This document shows, in pieces, positions 14,720-22,610 of a DNA stretch of 64,000 nucleotides. The position numbers and the translations under genes are program-made. Source of the stretch: JAAYEA01 sp012689325. Its GTDB lineage: Bacteria > Chloroflexota > Anaerolineae > JAAYEA01. How positions within the stretch are numbered: position 1 is the stretch's first letter; every line of letters starts with the position of its first letter. Where the stretch lies: contig DAITVZ010000013.1 of NCBI GenBank assembly GCA_036841525.1, positions 1-64,000 of the forward strand, given 5' to 3'. The notes beneath the pieces are model-generated. The model did no database searches. It saw only the letters and a list, made by a program, of their open reading frames with translations, and had not been told where the DNA came from.

Positions 14720-16136
14720 GGCGCCCCTCGCCGTTCAGGTAGGCGTGCACCCGCAGCGCCTCGGGCTGGCCGATCTGCCCGCCTGCCGCCAGCGCATCCA
14801 CGATCTCGCGCAGCGTCAGCGCGGCGTGGACGCGGAAGCCCAGGTTGCGCAGCTCTGCGGCGCCCCCCTGCTCCCGGTCGATCAGCACCACGATATCCTC
14901 CACCGCCAGCCCCTCCGCGCGCAGCGGCTCCGCCGCCTCCAGCTTGCTTCCGCCCGAGGTGATCACGTCGTCCAGCAGCACGGCGCGGTCCCCCGGCCGG
15001 TAATCGCCCTCCACCAGCCGGGCGGTCCCATGGGCCTTGGCCTCCCGCCGCGCATAGATCATCGGCTTGCCCGTCAGCAGCGAGACCGCCGTGCCGATGG
15101 GCATGGCCGCGTAGGGGATGGCGGCGATCCGCTCGTGGGGGATATCCGCCAGCAGCCGGGCATAGCTCCGCGCCACCTGTTGCAGCAGCGCCGGATAGGT
15201 GATCAGCCGCCGCAGGTCCATGTACACCGGCGACCAGGCCCCCGATTTGAGGGTAAAGTCTCCAAAGCGCACGCACCCCGCCTCGAAGAGCGCCCGCGCC
15301 AGCGACGCGACTTCCATCTGGTGCGGCGTCGGCGGTAGCGTGGCCGCGCACTCGGCGCGGATGGCGTTGATCTGGTCGCGCAGCTCGAGCGCGGCGCGGC
15401 GCGGGTCGTCGGCATAGATGATCCCCCGCGACGAGTTGATCACCAGCCCCAGCCCGTCGGGCCGCAGCCCCGCCCGCAGCACGCTGGCCAGCTCGCCCCC
15501 CTGCGCCCCCACCCCTGGCACCAGGAACCAGGCGTTGGGCGACCGCGCGCGGATGTCGGCCACCGCCTCGGGGTAGGTCGCGCCCATCACCAGGCCGATC
15601 TCCCCGCCGCCAGCCCACTGGTCAGCCAGCCGCGCGATGTGCCGGTAGAGCGGCTCGCCCCCCTGGGTCCAATCCTGCACCTCCCCCGCGCCGGGGTTGG
15701 AGGTCTTGCAGAGCAAAAAGACCCCCCGGTCGCGATAGGCCAGGAACGGCTCCACCCCGTCGCGCCCCAGGTAGGGGTTCACGGTGAGCGCGTCCACCCC
15801 CAGCTCGTCAAAGGCCGCCTGGGCATAGGCCGCCGCCGTGCTGGTGATGTCGTTGCGCTTGGCGTCCAGGATGACGGGGATATCGGCGGGGACGTGCGCC
15901 AGCGTCTCCCGCAGGGCGCGCCAGCCCTTCTCGCCCAGCGCCTCGTAAAAGGCGATGTTGGGCTTGTAGCAGCAGGCCACGTCCGCCGTGGCGTCGATGA
16001 CCGCCTTGGTGAAATCGGCCACCGACCCATGGCGCGCGGGAACCTTGCCCGGCTGCGGGTCCAGCCCCACGCAGACGAGGCTCTCCCGCCGGCGGATGGA
16101 CTCGGTCAGTTTGGTCCAAAAGCTCATGGTGATCAC
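14712..16136 (-). CDS. pyrF/pyrE: Bifunctional OMP decarboxylase / orotate phosphoribosyltransferase (PyrF-PyrE fusion)
   Basis: A 474-residue fusion catalysing the last two UMP steps. The N-terminal decarboxylase (about 1-275) has the type 2 motif DAKRND at 91-96 and NPYLGRDGVEP. The C-terminal transferase (about 285-474) has the PRPP-binding motif AVLLDDVITSGGSK. The order is F-E, opposite to the animal UMP synthase. GTG 16136 overlaps the pyrB stop (GTGA); an ATG three codons later is an alternative. It lies mid-operon between pyrB and pyrD. Confidence 0.95.
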   Translation of the reverse strand: MITMSFWTKLTESIRRRESLVCVGLDPQPGKVPARHGSVADFTKAVIDATADVACCYKPNIAFYEALGEKGWRALRETLAHVPADIPVILDAKRNDITSTAAAYAQAAFDELGVDALTVNPYLGRDGVEPFLAYRDRGVFLLCKTSNPGAGEVQDWTQGGEPLYRHIARLADQWAGGGEIGLVMGATYPEAVADIRARSPNAWFLVPGVGAQGGELASVLRAGLRPDGLGLVINSSRGIIYADDPRRAALELRDQINAIRAECAATLPPTPHQMEVASLARALFEAGCVRFGDFTLKSGAWSPVYMDLRRLITYPALLQQVARSYARLLADIPHERIAAIPYAAMPIGTAVSLLTGKPMIYARREAKAHGTARLVEGDYRPGDRAVLLDDVITSGGSKLEAAEPLRAEGLAVEDIVVLIDREQGGAAELRNLGFRVHAALTLREIVDALAAGGQIGQPEALRVHAYLNGEGRHG

Positions 16137-17119
16137 GCCTTTCCCAGCACGGCGGCCAGGAGCGCCATGCGGACATACATGCCGTTTTCCATTTGGCGAA
16201 AGTAGGCGGCGCGGGGGTCATCGTCCACGTCGTACTGGATCTCGCCCACCCGCGGCAGCGGGTGCATCAGCGCCATGCGCTCCTTGGCGCGGGACATGAG
16301 CGCGGGGGTGATGGTGTAATAGTCCTTCACCGCCTCGTACTCGCGCAGATCGGCAAAGCGCTCCTTTTGCACTCGCGTCACATAGATCACGTCCGCCGTG
16401 CCGATGACGTCCTCGACGTTGTCGGTCTCGGCGAAGGGCCGCCCGGCCTCGGCCAGCTCCAGCTTGTTCTCCTCCGGCAGCCGCAGGATCTCGGGCGAGA
16501 CAAAGGTGAAGCGGGTGTCGTACATGCGCAGCAGCCGCGCCAGCGAGTGGACCGTGCGGCCGTTCTTCAGGTCGCCCACCATGGCCACGTGCAGCCCATC
16601 CACCGCCCCCAGCTCGGCGCGGATGGTGTAGAGGTCCAAGAGCCCCTGGGTAGGGTGCTCGCCCACGCCGTCGCCCGCCGAGATGATCGGCTTGCTGGCA
16701 TAGCGCGCCGCCACCTCCGAGGCTCCCACCTCCGGGTGGCGCAGCACGATGACGTCGGCGTAGCATTCCAGCGTGCGGATGGTGTCCGGCAGCGACTCGC
16801 CCTTGCTCACCGACGAGTATTGCACGCCGTGGATGGGGATCACCGAGCCGCCCAGCCGCGACATGGCCGCGCTGAACGAGGAGGAGGTGCGGGTGCTCGG
16901 CTCGTAAAAGAGATTGGCGAGCACGTGGCCCTTCAGCAGGTCCGTCGCCCCCACCCGCCGGACGATCCCGCGCATCTCGTCCGAGACGCTCAGGATGTAG
17001 CTGAGGTCCTCCCTCGTGAATTGCCTGACCGAGACGATGTCCCGCCCATAAAAGCCGTGCTGCCGATCGGGGGCCAGCCCCACGATCTTGGTCCCGTTCC
17101 GCGTCATGACCATCTGCAT
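16133..17119 (-). CDS. pyrB: Aspartate carbamoyltransferase catalytic chain
   Basis: A 328-residue enzyme forming N-carbamoyl-aspartate. Carbamoyl-phosphate motif FYEPSTRTSSSF, HPTQGLLDLYT, the MVGDLKNGRT segment and HPLPRVGEI are all present and typical. No regulatory chain pyrI is found beside it. Its start has GGAGGA upstream and lies 86 bases after pyrC, a gap that carries small palindromes. The stop overlaps the pyrFE start. Confidence 0.95.
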   Translation of the reverse strand: MQMVMTRNGTKIVGLAPDRQHGFYGRDIVSVRQFTREDLSYILSVSDEMRGIVRRVGATDLLKGHVLANLFYEPSTRTSSSFSAAMSRLGGSVIPIHGVQYSSVSKGESLPDTIRTLECYADVIVLRHPEVGASEVAARYASKPIISAGDGVGEHPTQGLLDLYTIRAELGAVDGLHVAMVGDLKNGRTVHSLARLLRMYDTRFTFVSPEILRLPEENKLELAEAGRPFAETDNVEDVIGTADVIYVTRVQKERFADLREYEAVKDYYTITPALMSRAKERMALMHPLPRVGEIQYDVDDDPRAAYFRQMENGMYVRMALLAAVLGKA

Positions 17120-17155
17120 CCTCCTCCTGCCTCCCGCTCAACCGCCGTCCCAAGA

Positions 17156-17213
17156 AGCGCGATGAATCGCGCACTACTAACCTGTCCTCGCTCGTAGTGG
17201 GCGATTTATCGCC
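17156..17213. repeat. Palindromes between pyrC and pyrB
   Basis: Two short palindromes: GCGCGATgaATCGCGC (17156-17171) and GGGCGATttATCGCCC (17198-17213, overlapping the pyrC 3' end). Both resemble the GATTCATGAATC-type palindromes elsewhere in the window. Confidence 0.6.
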
Positions 17214-18276
17214 CTCCTACGCGCCCCAACTCGCGCCCATACCCCGCGCTCACGCGGAGCTCCCCATCCTCCCAGACCACCTGCCCGCGCAGCCGCACCC
17301 GGCGCACCCGCCCCACCGCCCGCTGCCCCGCAAAGGGCGACCAGCCGCACTTGGTCCGGTATCCCTTCGCGGGGAGCGCATAGCGCTCCAACAGGTCCAC
17401 CTCCACCGCGCTATCCACCGGCGCCGCCAGCCCATAGATCCGCAGCGGCCCGTGATAGGTCAGCTCGACCATCCGCTCCAGCGTCAGCCGCCCCTCGTCC
17501 ACCGCCGCCAACAGGAGCGGCAGCGTCGTCTCCAGCCCCGGCACCCCCGGCGGCGGGTTGGCCGAGTCCTTCTCCTCCCGCGTGTGCGGCGCGTGGTCGC
17601 TGGCGATGGCGTCCACCAGCGACAGCCGCTCCCAGTAGAGCGCCACCTGCCGCGGCGCAACCAGCGGCGGCTTCATCCGCGCATAGGCCCCCAGGCGAGC
17701 CACCGCCTCATCGGACAGAAAGAGGTGGTGCGGCGTCACCTCGCAGGTGACCGCCACGCCCGCCTGCCGCGCCGTCTCGATGGCCAGCAGGTCATCGGGG
17801 TCGGGAACGTGGCAGACGTGGAGGCGCTGGCCGTAGCGGCGCGCCAGTTCCAACGCCACGCGGATGGAAGGGCTTTCGGCATGGATGGCGATGGGGCCGG
17901 GCCCCAGCCACGTCGCGAACACCTCCGCCAACATCCGCGGCTCGCGGGTGGTCATGTCGCCAAAGGTCTCGTCCAGGTAGAGTTTGAGCCCGGCGACCTG
18001 CCCGCCCAGCTCGGACAGGGGGGCCACGTTTCGCCCGTCGAACCCAAGAAAAAGGCTGTAATCGCTTACAGCCTTTTGGCGAAACATCTCTAGCTTGCGG
18101 GAAAGGGTCGCCCGATCCACGGTGGGCGGGGTGTTGTTCGGCATATCCAGGATGCCAAGCACCCCTCCGGCCAGCGCGGCCGCTGTGCCCGTGTAAACGC
18201 CCTCTTTATGCGTCGCGCCCGGCTCCCGCAGGTGCACGTGCGCGTCGATCAGCCCCGGCAAGGTCAGCTCACCCAT
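17206..18276 (-). CDS. pyrC: Dihydroorotase
   Basis: A 356-residue zinc amidohydrolase that cyclises carbamoyl-aspartate. It starts directly at the barrel: DAHVHLREPG (11-20) gives the first metal histidines. KLYLDETFG holds the carboxylated lysine, then CEVTPHHLFL, and SDHAPHTREEK holds the catalytic aspartate. It lacks the N-terminal beta-sandwich of longer dihydroorotases and resembles the compact CAD-type enzyme; a short C-terminal barrel edge remains. AGGAGG precedes ATG 18276. First gene of the operon, behind a leader terminator. Confidence 0.94.
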   Translation of the reverse strand: MGELTLPGLIDAHVHLREPGATHKEGVYTGTAAALAGGVLGILDMPNNTPPTVDRATLSRKLEMFRQKAVSDYSLFLGFDGRNVAPLSELGGQVAGLKLYLDETFGDMTTREPRMLAEVFATWLGPGPIAIHAESPSIRVALELARRYGQRLHVCHVPDPDDLLAIETARQAGVAVTCEVTPHHLFLSDEAVARLGAYARMKPPLVAPRQVALYWERLSLVDAIASDHAPHTREEKDSANPPPGVPGLETTLPLLLAAVDEGRLTLERMVELTYHGPLRIYGLAAPVDSAVEVDLLERYALPAKGYRTKCGWSPFAGQRAVGRVRRVRLRGQVVWEDGELRVSAGYGRELGRVGGR

Positions 18277-18306
18277 CTCGTCCTCCTCGCTCGACCGGAC
18301 GGTGGC

Positions 18307-18351
18307 AAAAAAAACGGACCCCTCTTGCGCCTGTTGGCGTTGTGGGGTCCG
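18307..18351 (-). terminator. Leader terminator (attenuator) of the pyr operon
   Basis: On the reverse strand, CGGACCCC (18344-18351) and GGGGTCCG (18315-18322) form the stem. The intervening loop can form a small CGCC/GGCG helix, and the hairpin is followed by eight T (18307-18314). It lies about 80 bases after the predicted transcription start and 30 bases before pyrC, the layout of transcription attenuation. Confidence 0.8.
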
Positions 18352-18425
18352 TTCGGCAGCCCTTGCCGACCTGTGCGATTCGATCTCCCTGTCGGAGTTG
18401 GCGCACTGGTCTCTCCTGGTCTGTT
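18352..18425 (-). promoter_or_regulatory. pyr leader with possible PyrR-type binding segment
   Basis: The leader RNA upstream of the terminator contains AGACCAGGAGAGACC (reverse strand), reminiscent of the PyrR anti-antiterminator loop in Bacillus (consensus near CCNGNGAGG). A mutually exclusive antiterminator is plausible but I could not fold it. pyrR is not in the window. Confidence 0.4.
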
Positions 18426-18431
18426 TCGGCG

Positions 18432-18460
18432 ATTATACCACCGTGCCCGCCAGCGCGCAA
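18432..18460 (-). promoter_or_regulatory. Predicted promoter of the pyr operon
   Basis: On the reverse strand TTGCGC (18455-18460), 17-base spacer and perfect TATAAT (18432-18437). Transcription would begin near 18425, giving a leader of about 150 nt. Confidence 0.7.
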
Positions 18461-18496
18461 ATCGGGGCCAGGAGCGGATGCGCTGGCGGCGCGTTT

Positions 18497-19375
18497 CTAC
18501 AGATGCCCCTGCGCCTCCGCCAGGACGCGGTTCAGGTTGCGCAGGGCGTTGATCGTCGCGGGTTGCAGCCAGCGGTGCCGGTTAGCCATGCCAAAGAACA
18601 GGTGCGTCTCCACGCCGGCCAGGCCGTTGTAGCCGTCGGCGTTCAGCGTTCTGAATATCTCGACCCAGGGTACCTCGCCCAGGTCGATATGGGTATAGCC
18701 GGTGCTCTTGGCGCGGTTCGCGGGGTCAAAGGTGGCATCCTTGATGTGCAGGTGGGTCACCAGGCCCTTGATGTAAGGGTAATCGTCCGGCCAGCCGACC
18801 CGCCCGTAGCTCCACGAGTTGACCACGTCCCAGCAGGCCGTCAGCGCCTTGCTGCCCACGGCGTCGATGATCGTCCGTATCTCCGGGCAGGTTCCGCTAA
18901 AGGTGGAGCCCTCCGCCTCCATGGTAAAGGTGATCCCCTCCCGCTCGGCGAGCTGGCAGGCCACGCGGAGCTTGTCCACCACCCGCGGCAGGTAGCGCGA
19001 CAGGAAATCCGGCCGGGTCGGGCTGCGCCAGTCGAACGGCTCGGGCAGCCAGAAGGGGAACATCCGCAGCAGCCGCGTGCCCCACAGATCGGCGAAACGA
19101 AACTGTCGCTCCAGGATCGCCAGGTGCTGTTTCCATTCATCCGCGTCGGTGAGGCTGCACTTGCCAAACCCGGAGCCGATGCAGCCCACGCGCACGCCAT
19201 AGCGGTCCATCAGCCGCTTCATCTCTTGGGCTTCGTCCATCCCGATCTCGTTGATGTTGCGGCCAAAGAGCCCCTCCCGCGGATCGATGAAGGGCACCCG
19301 AAGCTCGGCGCAGAGGCGCACCGTCTCGGCGAAGTCGAGCGACAGCTCATCGCTGAAAACCGACGCTTGGATCAT
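18497..19375 (-). CDS. Sugar phosphate isomerase/epimerase-like TIM-barrel protein
   Basis: A 292-residue AP-endonuclease-2/xylose-isomerase-like barrel. Metal-binding positions are expected in ITFTMEAEGSTF (Glu), TACWDVVNSW (Asp), VTHLHIKDATF (His/Asp) and GLAGVETHLF (Glu). Such enzymes isomerise or epimerise keto-sugars, inositols or sugar acids. It is followed at 6 bases by nothing on its own strand except upstream the truncated permease (stop 19382), so the two may once have formed a transport-catabolism operon. A second member of the fold is at 38589. Confidence 0.85.
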   Translation of the reverse strand: MIQASVFSDELSLDFAETVRLCAELRVPFIDPREGLFGRNINEIGMDEAQEMKRLMDRYGVRVGCIGSGFGKCSLTDADEWKQHLAILERQFRFADLWGTRLLRMFPFWLPEPFDWRSPTRPDFLSRYLPRVVDKLRVACQLAEREGITFTMEAEGSTFSGTCPEIRTIIDAVGSKALTACWDVVNSWSYGRVGWPDDYPYIKGLVTHLHIKDATFDPANRAKSTGYTHIDLGEVPWVEIFRTLNADGYNGLAGVETHLFFGMANRHRWLQPATINALRNLNRVLAEAQGHL

Positions 19376-19381
19376 GACCGG

Positions 19382-20263
19382 CTACCTCCCGTACGGGTCG
19401 GCGGCATCGCGGATGCCATCGCCCAAAAAGTTGAAGGAAAGCACCGCGATCACCACCGCCAGCCCGGGCAGCAGCAGCCAGGGCGCCAACGCCACCGAGC
19501 GCACGTTCTGCGCCTCTTGCAGCAGGATGCCCCAACTGACCGCCGGCGGCTTGATCCCCAGCCCCAGAAAGCTCAGGCTCGTCTCCGAGAGGATCATGTT
19601 GGGGATGGAGAGCGTCACCGAGGCGATGATGTGGCTGAGGAAGGAGGGCACCATGTGCCGCAGGATGATGCGCAGCTCGCTGGAGCCGGCCAGCCGCGCG
19701 GCCATGACGAAATCGTCCTCGCGCAAGGCGAGAAAGCGCCCGCGCACCACCCGCGCCATGCCCGTCCAACTGATGAACGAGATGATCACGGTGATGGCGA
19801 AATAGACCCGCACCGGGGGCCAGCCGATGGGCACCGCCGCCGCCAGGCCCATCCACAGGGGGATGGTCGGCATGGAGGAGAGGAACTCGATCATGCGCTG
19901 GATGGCCAGGTCCAGCCACCCGCCATAATAGCCGGAGAGCCCGCCCAGCAGGATGCCCAGGGTCAGGCTCAGCGCCACGCCCACCAGGCCGATGGACATG
20001 GAGATGCGCGCGCCATAGACCACGCGGGTCATCATATCGCGGCCCAAGCGGTCGCGCCCCAGCAGCGAGAGGGTCGCCCCCTCCCCCGTGGCGATGACCA
20101 GGTGCCTTTCGGCGGGGATCACGCCCCATAACAGATAGGGCGTGCCCTTGGCGAAAAAGGCCAGCGGCCAGGCGGTGGTGGTATCCTCTTCAATGGAATA
20201 CTTATACCATGCCTTGTGCTGGTTGTCAAACGCGTTTTGGCGCTCGGCGCCATCCGATCCCAT
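19382..20263 (-). CDS. ABC transporter permease, OppC/DppC type, apparently 5'-truncated
   Basis: A 293-residue binding-protein-dependent permease. The core is intact: GRDRLGRDMMTRVVYGARIS, several membrane helices, the EAA-like loop DFVMAARLAGSS, and the C-terminal NFLGDGIRDAADPYGR. Long OppC-type permeases begin with a cytoplasmic tail, a first transmembrane helix and a periplasmic stretch before FFAKGTPYLLWG. Here the protein starts about 35 residues before that block and has no first helix. The upstream space is taken by the promoter of the divergent aldo/keto reductase. No OppB, ATPase or binding protein is adjacent, so it looks like an orphaned remnant. Confidence 0.8.
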   Translation of the reverse strand: MGSDGAERQNAFDNQHKAWYKYSIEEDTTTAWPLAFFAKGTPYLLWGVIPAERHLVIATGEGATLSLLGRDRLGRDMMTRVVYGARISMSIGLVGVALSLTLGILLGGLSGYYGGWLDLAIQRMIEFLSSMPTIPLWMGLAAAVPIGWPPVRVYFAITVIISFISWTGMARVVRGRFLALREDDFVMAARLAGSSELRIILRHMVPSFLSHIIASVTLSIPNMILSETSLSFLGLGIKPPAVSWGILLQEAQNVRSVALAPWLLLPGLAVVIAVLSFNFLGDGIRDAADPYGR

Positions 20264-20284
20264 CTTAGAGCCTCGCGGCGCCTT

Positions 20285-20313
20285 TTTGCTCCTGCCGCTG
20301 GCTGTCGTATAAT
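20285..20313 (+). promoter_or_regulatory. Predicted promoter of the aldo/keto reductase gene
   Basis: TTTGCT (20285-20290), 17-base spacer, perfect TATAAT (20308-20313), 36 bases before the ATG at 20350. It lies where the missing 5' end of the divergent permease would be expected. Confidence 0.6.
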
Positions 20314-20349
20314 GCGCGCAACGACCAGCGCACTGATAGGGAGGTTCCC

Positions 20350-21234
20350 ATGGAAACCCGACCGTTCGGCAAGACCGGCCAGTCCTTCCCCATCCTCAGC
20401 TTTGGCGGCCAGCGCATCGTGGATGGGCGCGGCTGCTCCGAGGAGCAGGCCGTCGAGATCGTCAACGCCGCCATCGACCGCGGCATCCGCTATTTCGATA
20501 CCGCCTGGGTCTATTCCCACGGCCAGGCGGAGACTCGCCTTGGCCTCGTGGCCAAGCGCCGCCGCAAAGAGATGTGGATCGCCACCAAGGCGTTCGACCC
20601 CACGCGCGACGGCGCTCGCCGCCAACTGGAGGAGAGCCTGACCCGCCTGCAGACCGACCACGTGGACGAGTGGCGTTTCCACGACATGGCCGACTATGCT
20701 CGGCTGGACGCCTTTACCGGCAAGGGCGGCGCGCTGGAGGCGGCGATCCGCGCCCGCGAGGAGGGGCTGGTGCGCAACATCAGCATCAGTTGCCACACCG
20801 ACCCCCAAATCCTGATGGAGGCGTTCCGCCGCTTTCCGTTCAATAGCGCGCTGATGGCCCTTTCGGCCCTGGACCATTTCATCCTCAGCTTTGCCGAAGA
20901 GTTCTTGCCCTTCGCCAACGCCCACGGCGTCGCCACCGTGGCCATGAAGGTGCTGGGGCTGGGCGCGCTCACCCACGAGGTGGAGCGCTCGCTGCGCTAC
21001 GCCTTTTCCCTGCCCGTCAGCACCGTCATCGTCGGCATGGAGAGCATGGCGCAACTGGAGCAGAACCTCGCCGTCGCCGAGTCCTACACGCCCATGACCG
21101 ACGCCGAACGGCTGGCCTTCTTTGGCGACGTCCTGCCGCTGGTCAAGCCGGAGAACATGTGGTGGAAGGCCGCCGACGGCCCCGCCGGCAAGACCTGGAT
21201 CCCGCGCAACCGCAACCGCGCCGCCAGCGCCTAG
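20350..21234 (+). CDS. Aldo/keto reductase
   Basis: A 294-residue NAD(P)H-dependent oxidoreductase. The catalytic tetrad is complete: Asp50 (RYFDTAW), Tyr55 (VYSHGQAE), Lys80 (ATKAF) and His111 (WRFHDM). The C-terminal part has STVIVGMES, the usual cofactor-binding region. The C-terminal tail (about 270-294) is rich in Lys, Trp and Arg and extends beyond the barrel. GGGAGG precedes ATG 20350. It is monocistronic between its own promoter and a repeat block; substrate unknown. Confidence 0.9.
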   Translation: METRPFGKTGQSFPILSFGGQRIVDGRGCSEEQAVEIVNAAIDRGIRYFDTAWVYSHGQAETRLGLVAKRRRKEMWIATKAFDPTRDGARRQLEESLTRLQTDHVDEWRFHDMADYARLDAFTGKGGALEAAIRAREEGLVRNISISCHTDPQILMEAFRRFPFNSALMALSALDHFILSFAEEFLPFANAHGVATVAMKVLGLGALTHEVERSLRYAFSLPVSTVIVGMESMAQLEQNLAVAESYTPMTDAERLAFFGDVLPLVKPENMWWKAADGPAGKTWIPRNRNRAASA

Positions 21235-21260
21235 CGCGCTTGCGTGACGGCTGGAATATG

Positions 21261-21334
21261 ATCACGAAACGCACCAAATGCACAAACTAGGGATTCGGCT
21301 GTCCTCTTTTGTGTGGTTCGCGTGTTTCGTGGTT
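21261..21334. repeat. R3 hairpin repeat, copy 2
   Basis: Left arm about 21261-21286 (starts ATCACGAAACGCACCAAA), right arm 21308-21334 (ends GTGTTTCGTGGTT). It is followed 45 bases later by an R2 element, so two different families occupy one leader. Confidence 0.75.
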
Positions 21335-21379
21335 CCAGTTCCTGGTTCCCATCGGAACAGTGGGAACTCGGATTCATCC

Positions 21380-21412
21380 TGATCCATGCGATCTGCGTAA
21401 TCTGTGTACCAT
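21380..21412 (+). repeat. R2 repeat, copy 2
   Basis: A 33-bp element in the same orientation as copy 1 (TGATCCATGCGATCTGCG at the start, GTGTACCAT at the end). It ends 15 bases before the Xaa-Pro peptidase ATG. Confidence 0.85.
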
Positions 21413-21427
21413 AATCAAGGAGGACCT

Positions 21428-22492
21428 ATGCGACTGCAGAAACTGCGCCAGGCCCTGGCCACGCTCGGCCTGGACGCCATCGTCATCAGCAGGCCCGAAA
21501 ACCTGCGCTACCTTTCCGGCTTTACCGGCGGCGAGGGCTACCTCATCGTCACCGCCGACCAGGCCCTGGTCGCCACCGACTTTCGCTATTATGACCAGGT
21601 GGGCCGTGAGGCCCCCGGCTGGACCCTGGCCAAGATGAACGAGGGCTTTGAGAAGCTCATGCCCGGCCTCCTCCCCACCCTCCGGGCCCGGCGCATCGGC
21701 TTTGAGGGGCAGGTCGTCACCTATGAGCAGTACCAGAAATGGGCCGAGGCCATCACCGGCTGCGAGTGGGTCGCCACCAGCGAGGTGGTGGAAAAGATCC
21801 GCAGCCAAAAAGAGCCCGCCGAGCTGGCGCACATCCGCCGCGCCGTGGACATCGCCGATGCCTCCCTGGATTATGTCATGGGCCTGATCAAGCCGGGGAT
21901 GACCGAGCGCGAGATCGGCTGGGAGCTGGAGGCCCACATGCGCACCCACGGCGCCGAAAACGTGGGGTTCACCTTTATCATCGCCAGCGGCCCCAACGCC
22001 GCCCTCCCCCATGCCGTCACCTCCGACCGGGCCGTCCAGGCTGGCGAGCCCATCACCATCGACATGGGCGCCAAGGTGGCGGGCTATTGCTCGGACATGA
22101 CCCGTACCTTTTGCCTGGGCCAGCCCAAGGACGACACCTTTATGAAGGTCTGGAACACGGTCTATCAGGCGCAGCGGGCCGCCTGCGACGCCATCCGCGC
22201 GGGGATGACCGGCGTGGACGCCCACATGGTGGCGCAGCGGATCATCGACGCCGCCGGCTATGGCGCCTACTTTGGCCACGGTCTGGGTCACGGCGTGGGC
22301 CTCGCCATCCACGAAAAGCCGCGCATGAGCCGCCTCTCCAAGGACACCCTGGCCGTCGGCGACGTGGTCACCGTGGAGCCCGGCATCTATCTCCCCGGCT
22401 GGGGCGGCGTCCGCATCGAGGACATGGGCGTCATCACCAAAGAGGGGCTTGACAATTTCACGAAATCTGCTAAAATAGCACTAGTTAGTTGA
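21428..22492 (+). CDS. Xaa-Pro aminopeptidase/dipeptidase (M24B)
   Basis: A 354-residue proline-specific peptidase. The N-terminal creatinase-like domain (1-120) is followed by the pita-bread fold. All five metal ligands are visible: Asp212 and Asp223 (IDMGAKVAGYCSD), His288 (GHGLGHGVG), Glu317 (TVEPGIY) and Glu331 (VRIEDMG). No signal peptide, so cytoplasmic peptide recycling is likely. SD AAGGAGG precedes ATG 21428. It serves as the canonical comparison for the ligand-poor M24 protein at 7456. Confidence 0.93.
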   Translation: MRLQKLRQALATLGLDAIVISRPENLRYLSGFTGGEGYLIVTADQALVATDFRYYDQVGREAPGWTLAKMNEGFEKLMPGLLPTLRARRIGFEGQVVTYEQYQKWAEAITGCEWVATSEVVEKIRSQKEPAELAHIRRAVDIADASLDYVMGLIKPGMTEREIGWELEAHMRTHGAENVGFTFIIASGPNAALPHAVTSDRAVQAGEPITIDMGAKVAGYCSDMTRTFCLGQPKDDTFMKVWNTVYQAQRAACDAIRAGMTGVDAHMVAQRIIDAAGYGAYFGHGLGHGVGLAIHEKPRMSRLSKDTLAVGDVVTVEPGIYLPGWGGVRIEDMGVITKEGLDNFTKSAKIALVS

Positions 22493-22508
22493 AACTGCGC
22501 GTCCAGGC

Positions 22509-22537
22509 TTGTGTTTTGACGTTTTCTGTGTTATACT
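22509..22537 (+). promoter_or_regulatory. Predicted promoter of the two-TM protein gene
   Basis: TTGTGT (22509-22514), 17-base spacer, TATACT (22532-22537). The -10 is 73 bases upstream of ATG 22611. Confidence 0.5.
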
Positions 22538-22610
22538 CTTTTCCAATGAGTGGGTTCGCCGGGGAAGCCATGACGCTTCCACCACAGCGCGAAGGAGTGA
22601 GGTAACGGGG

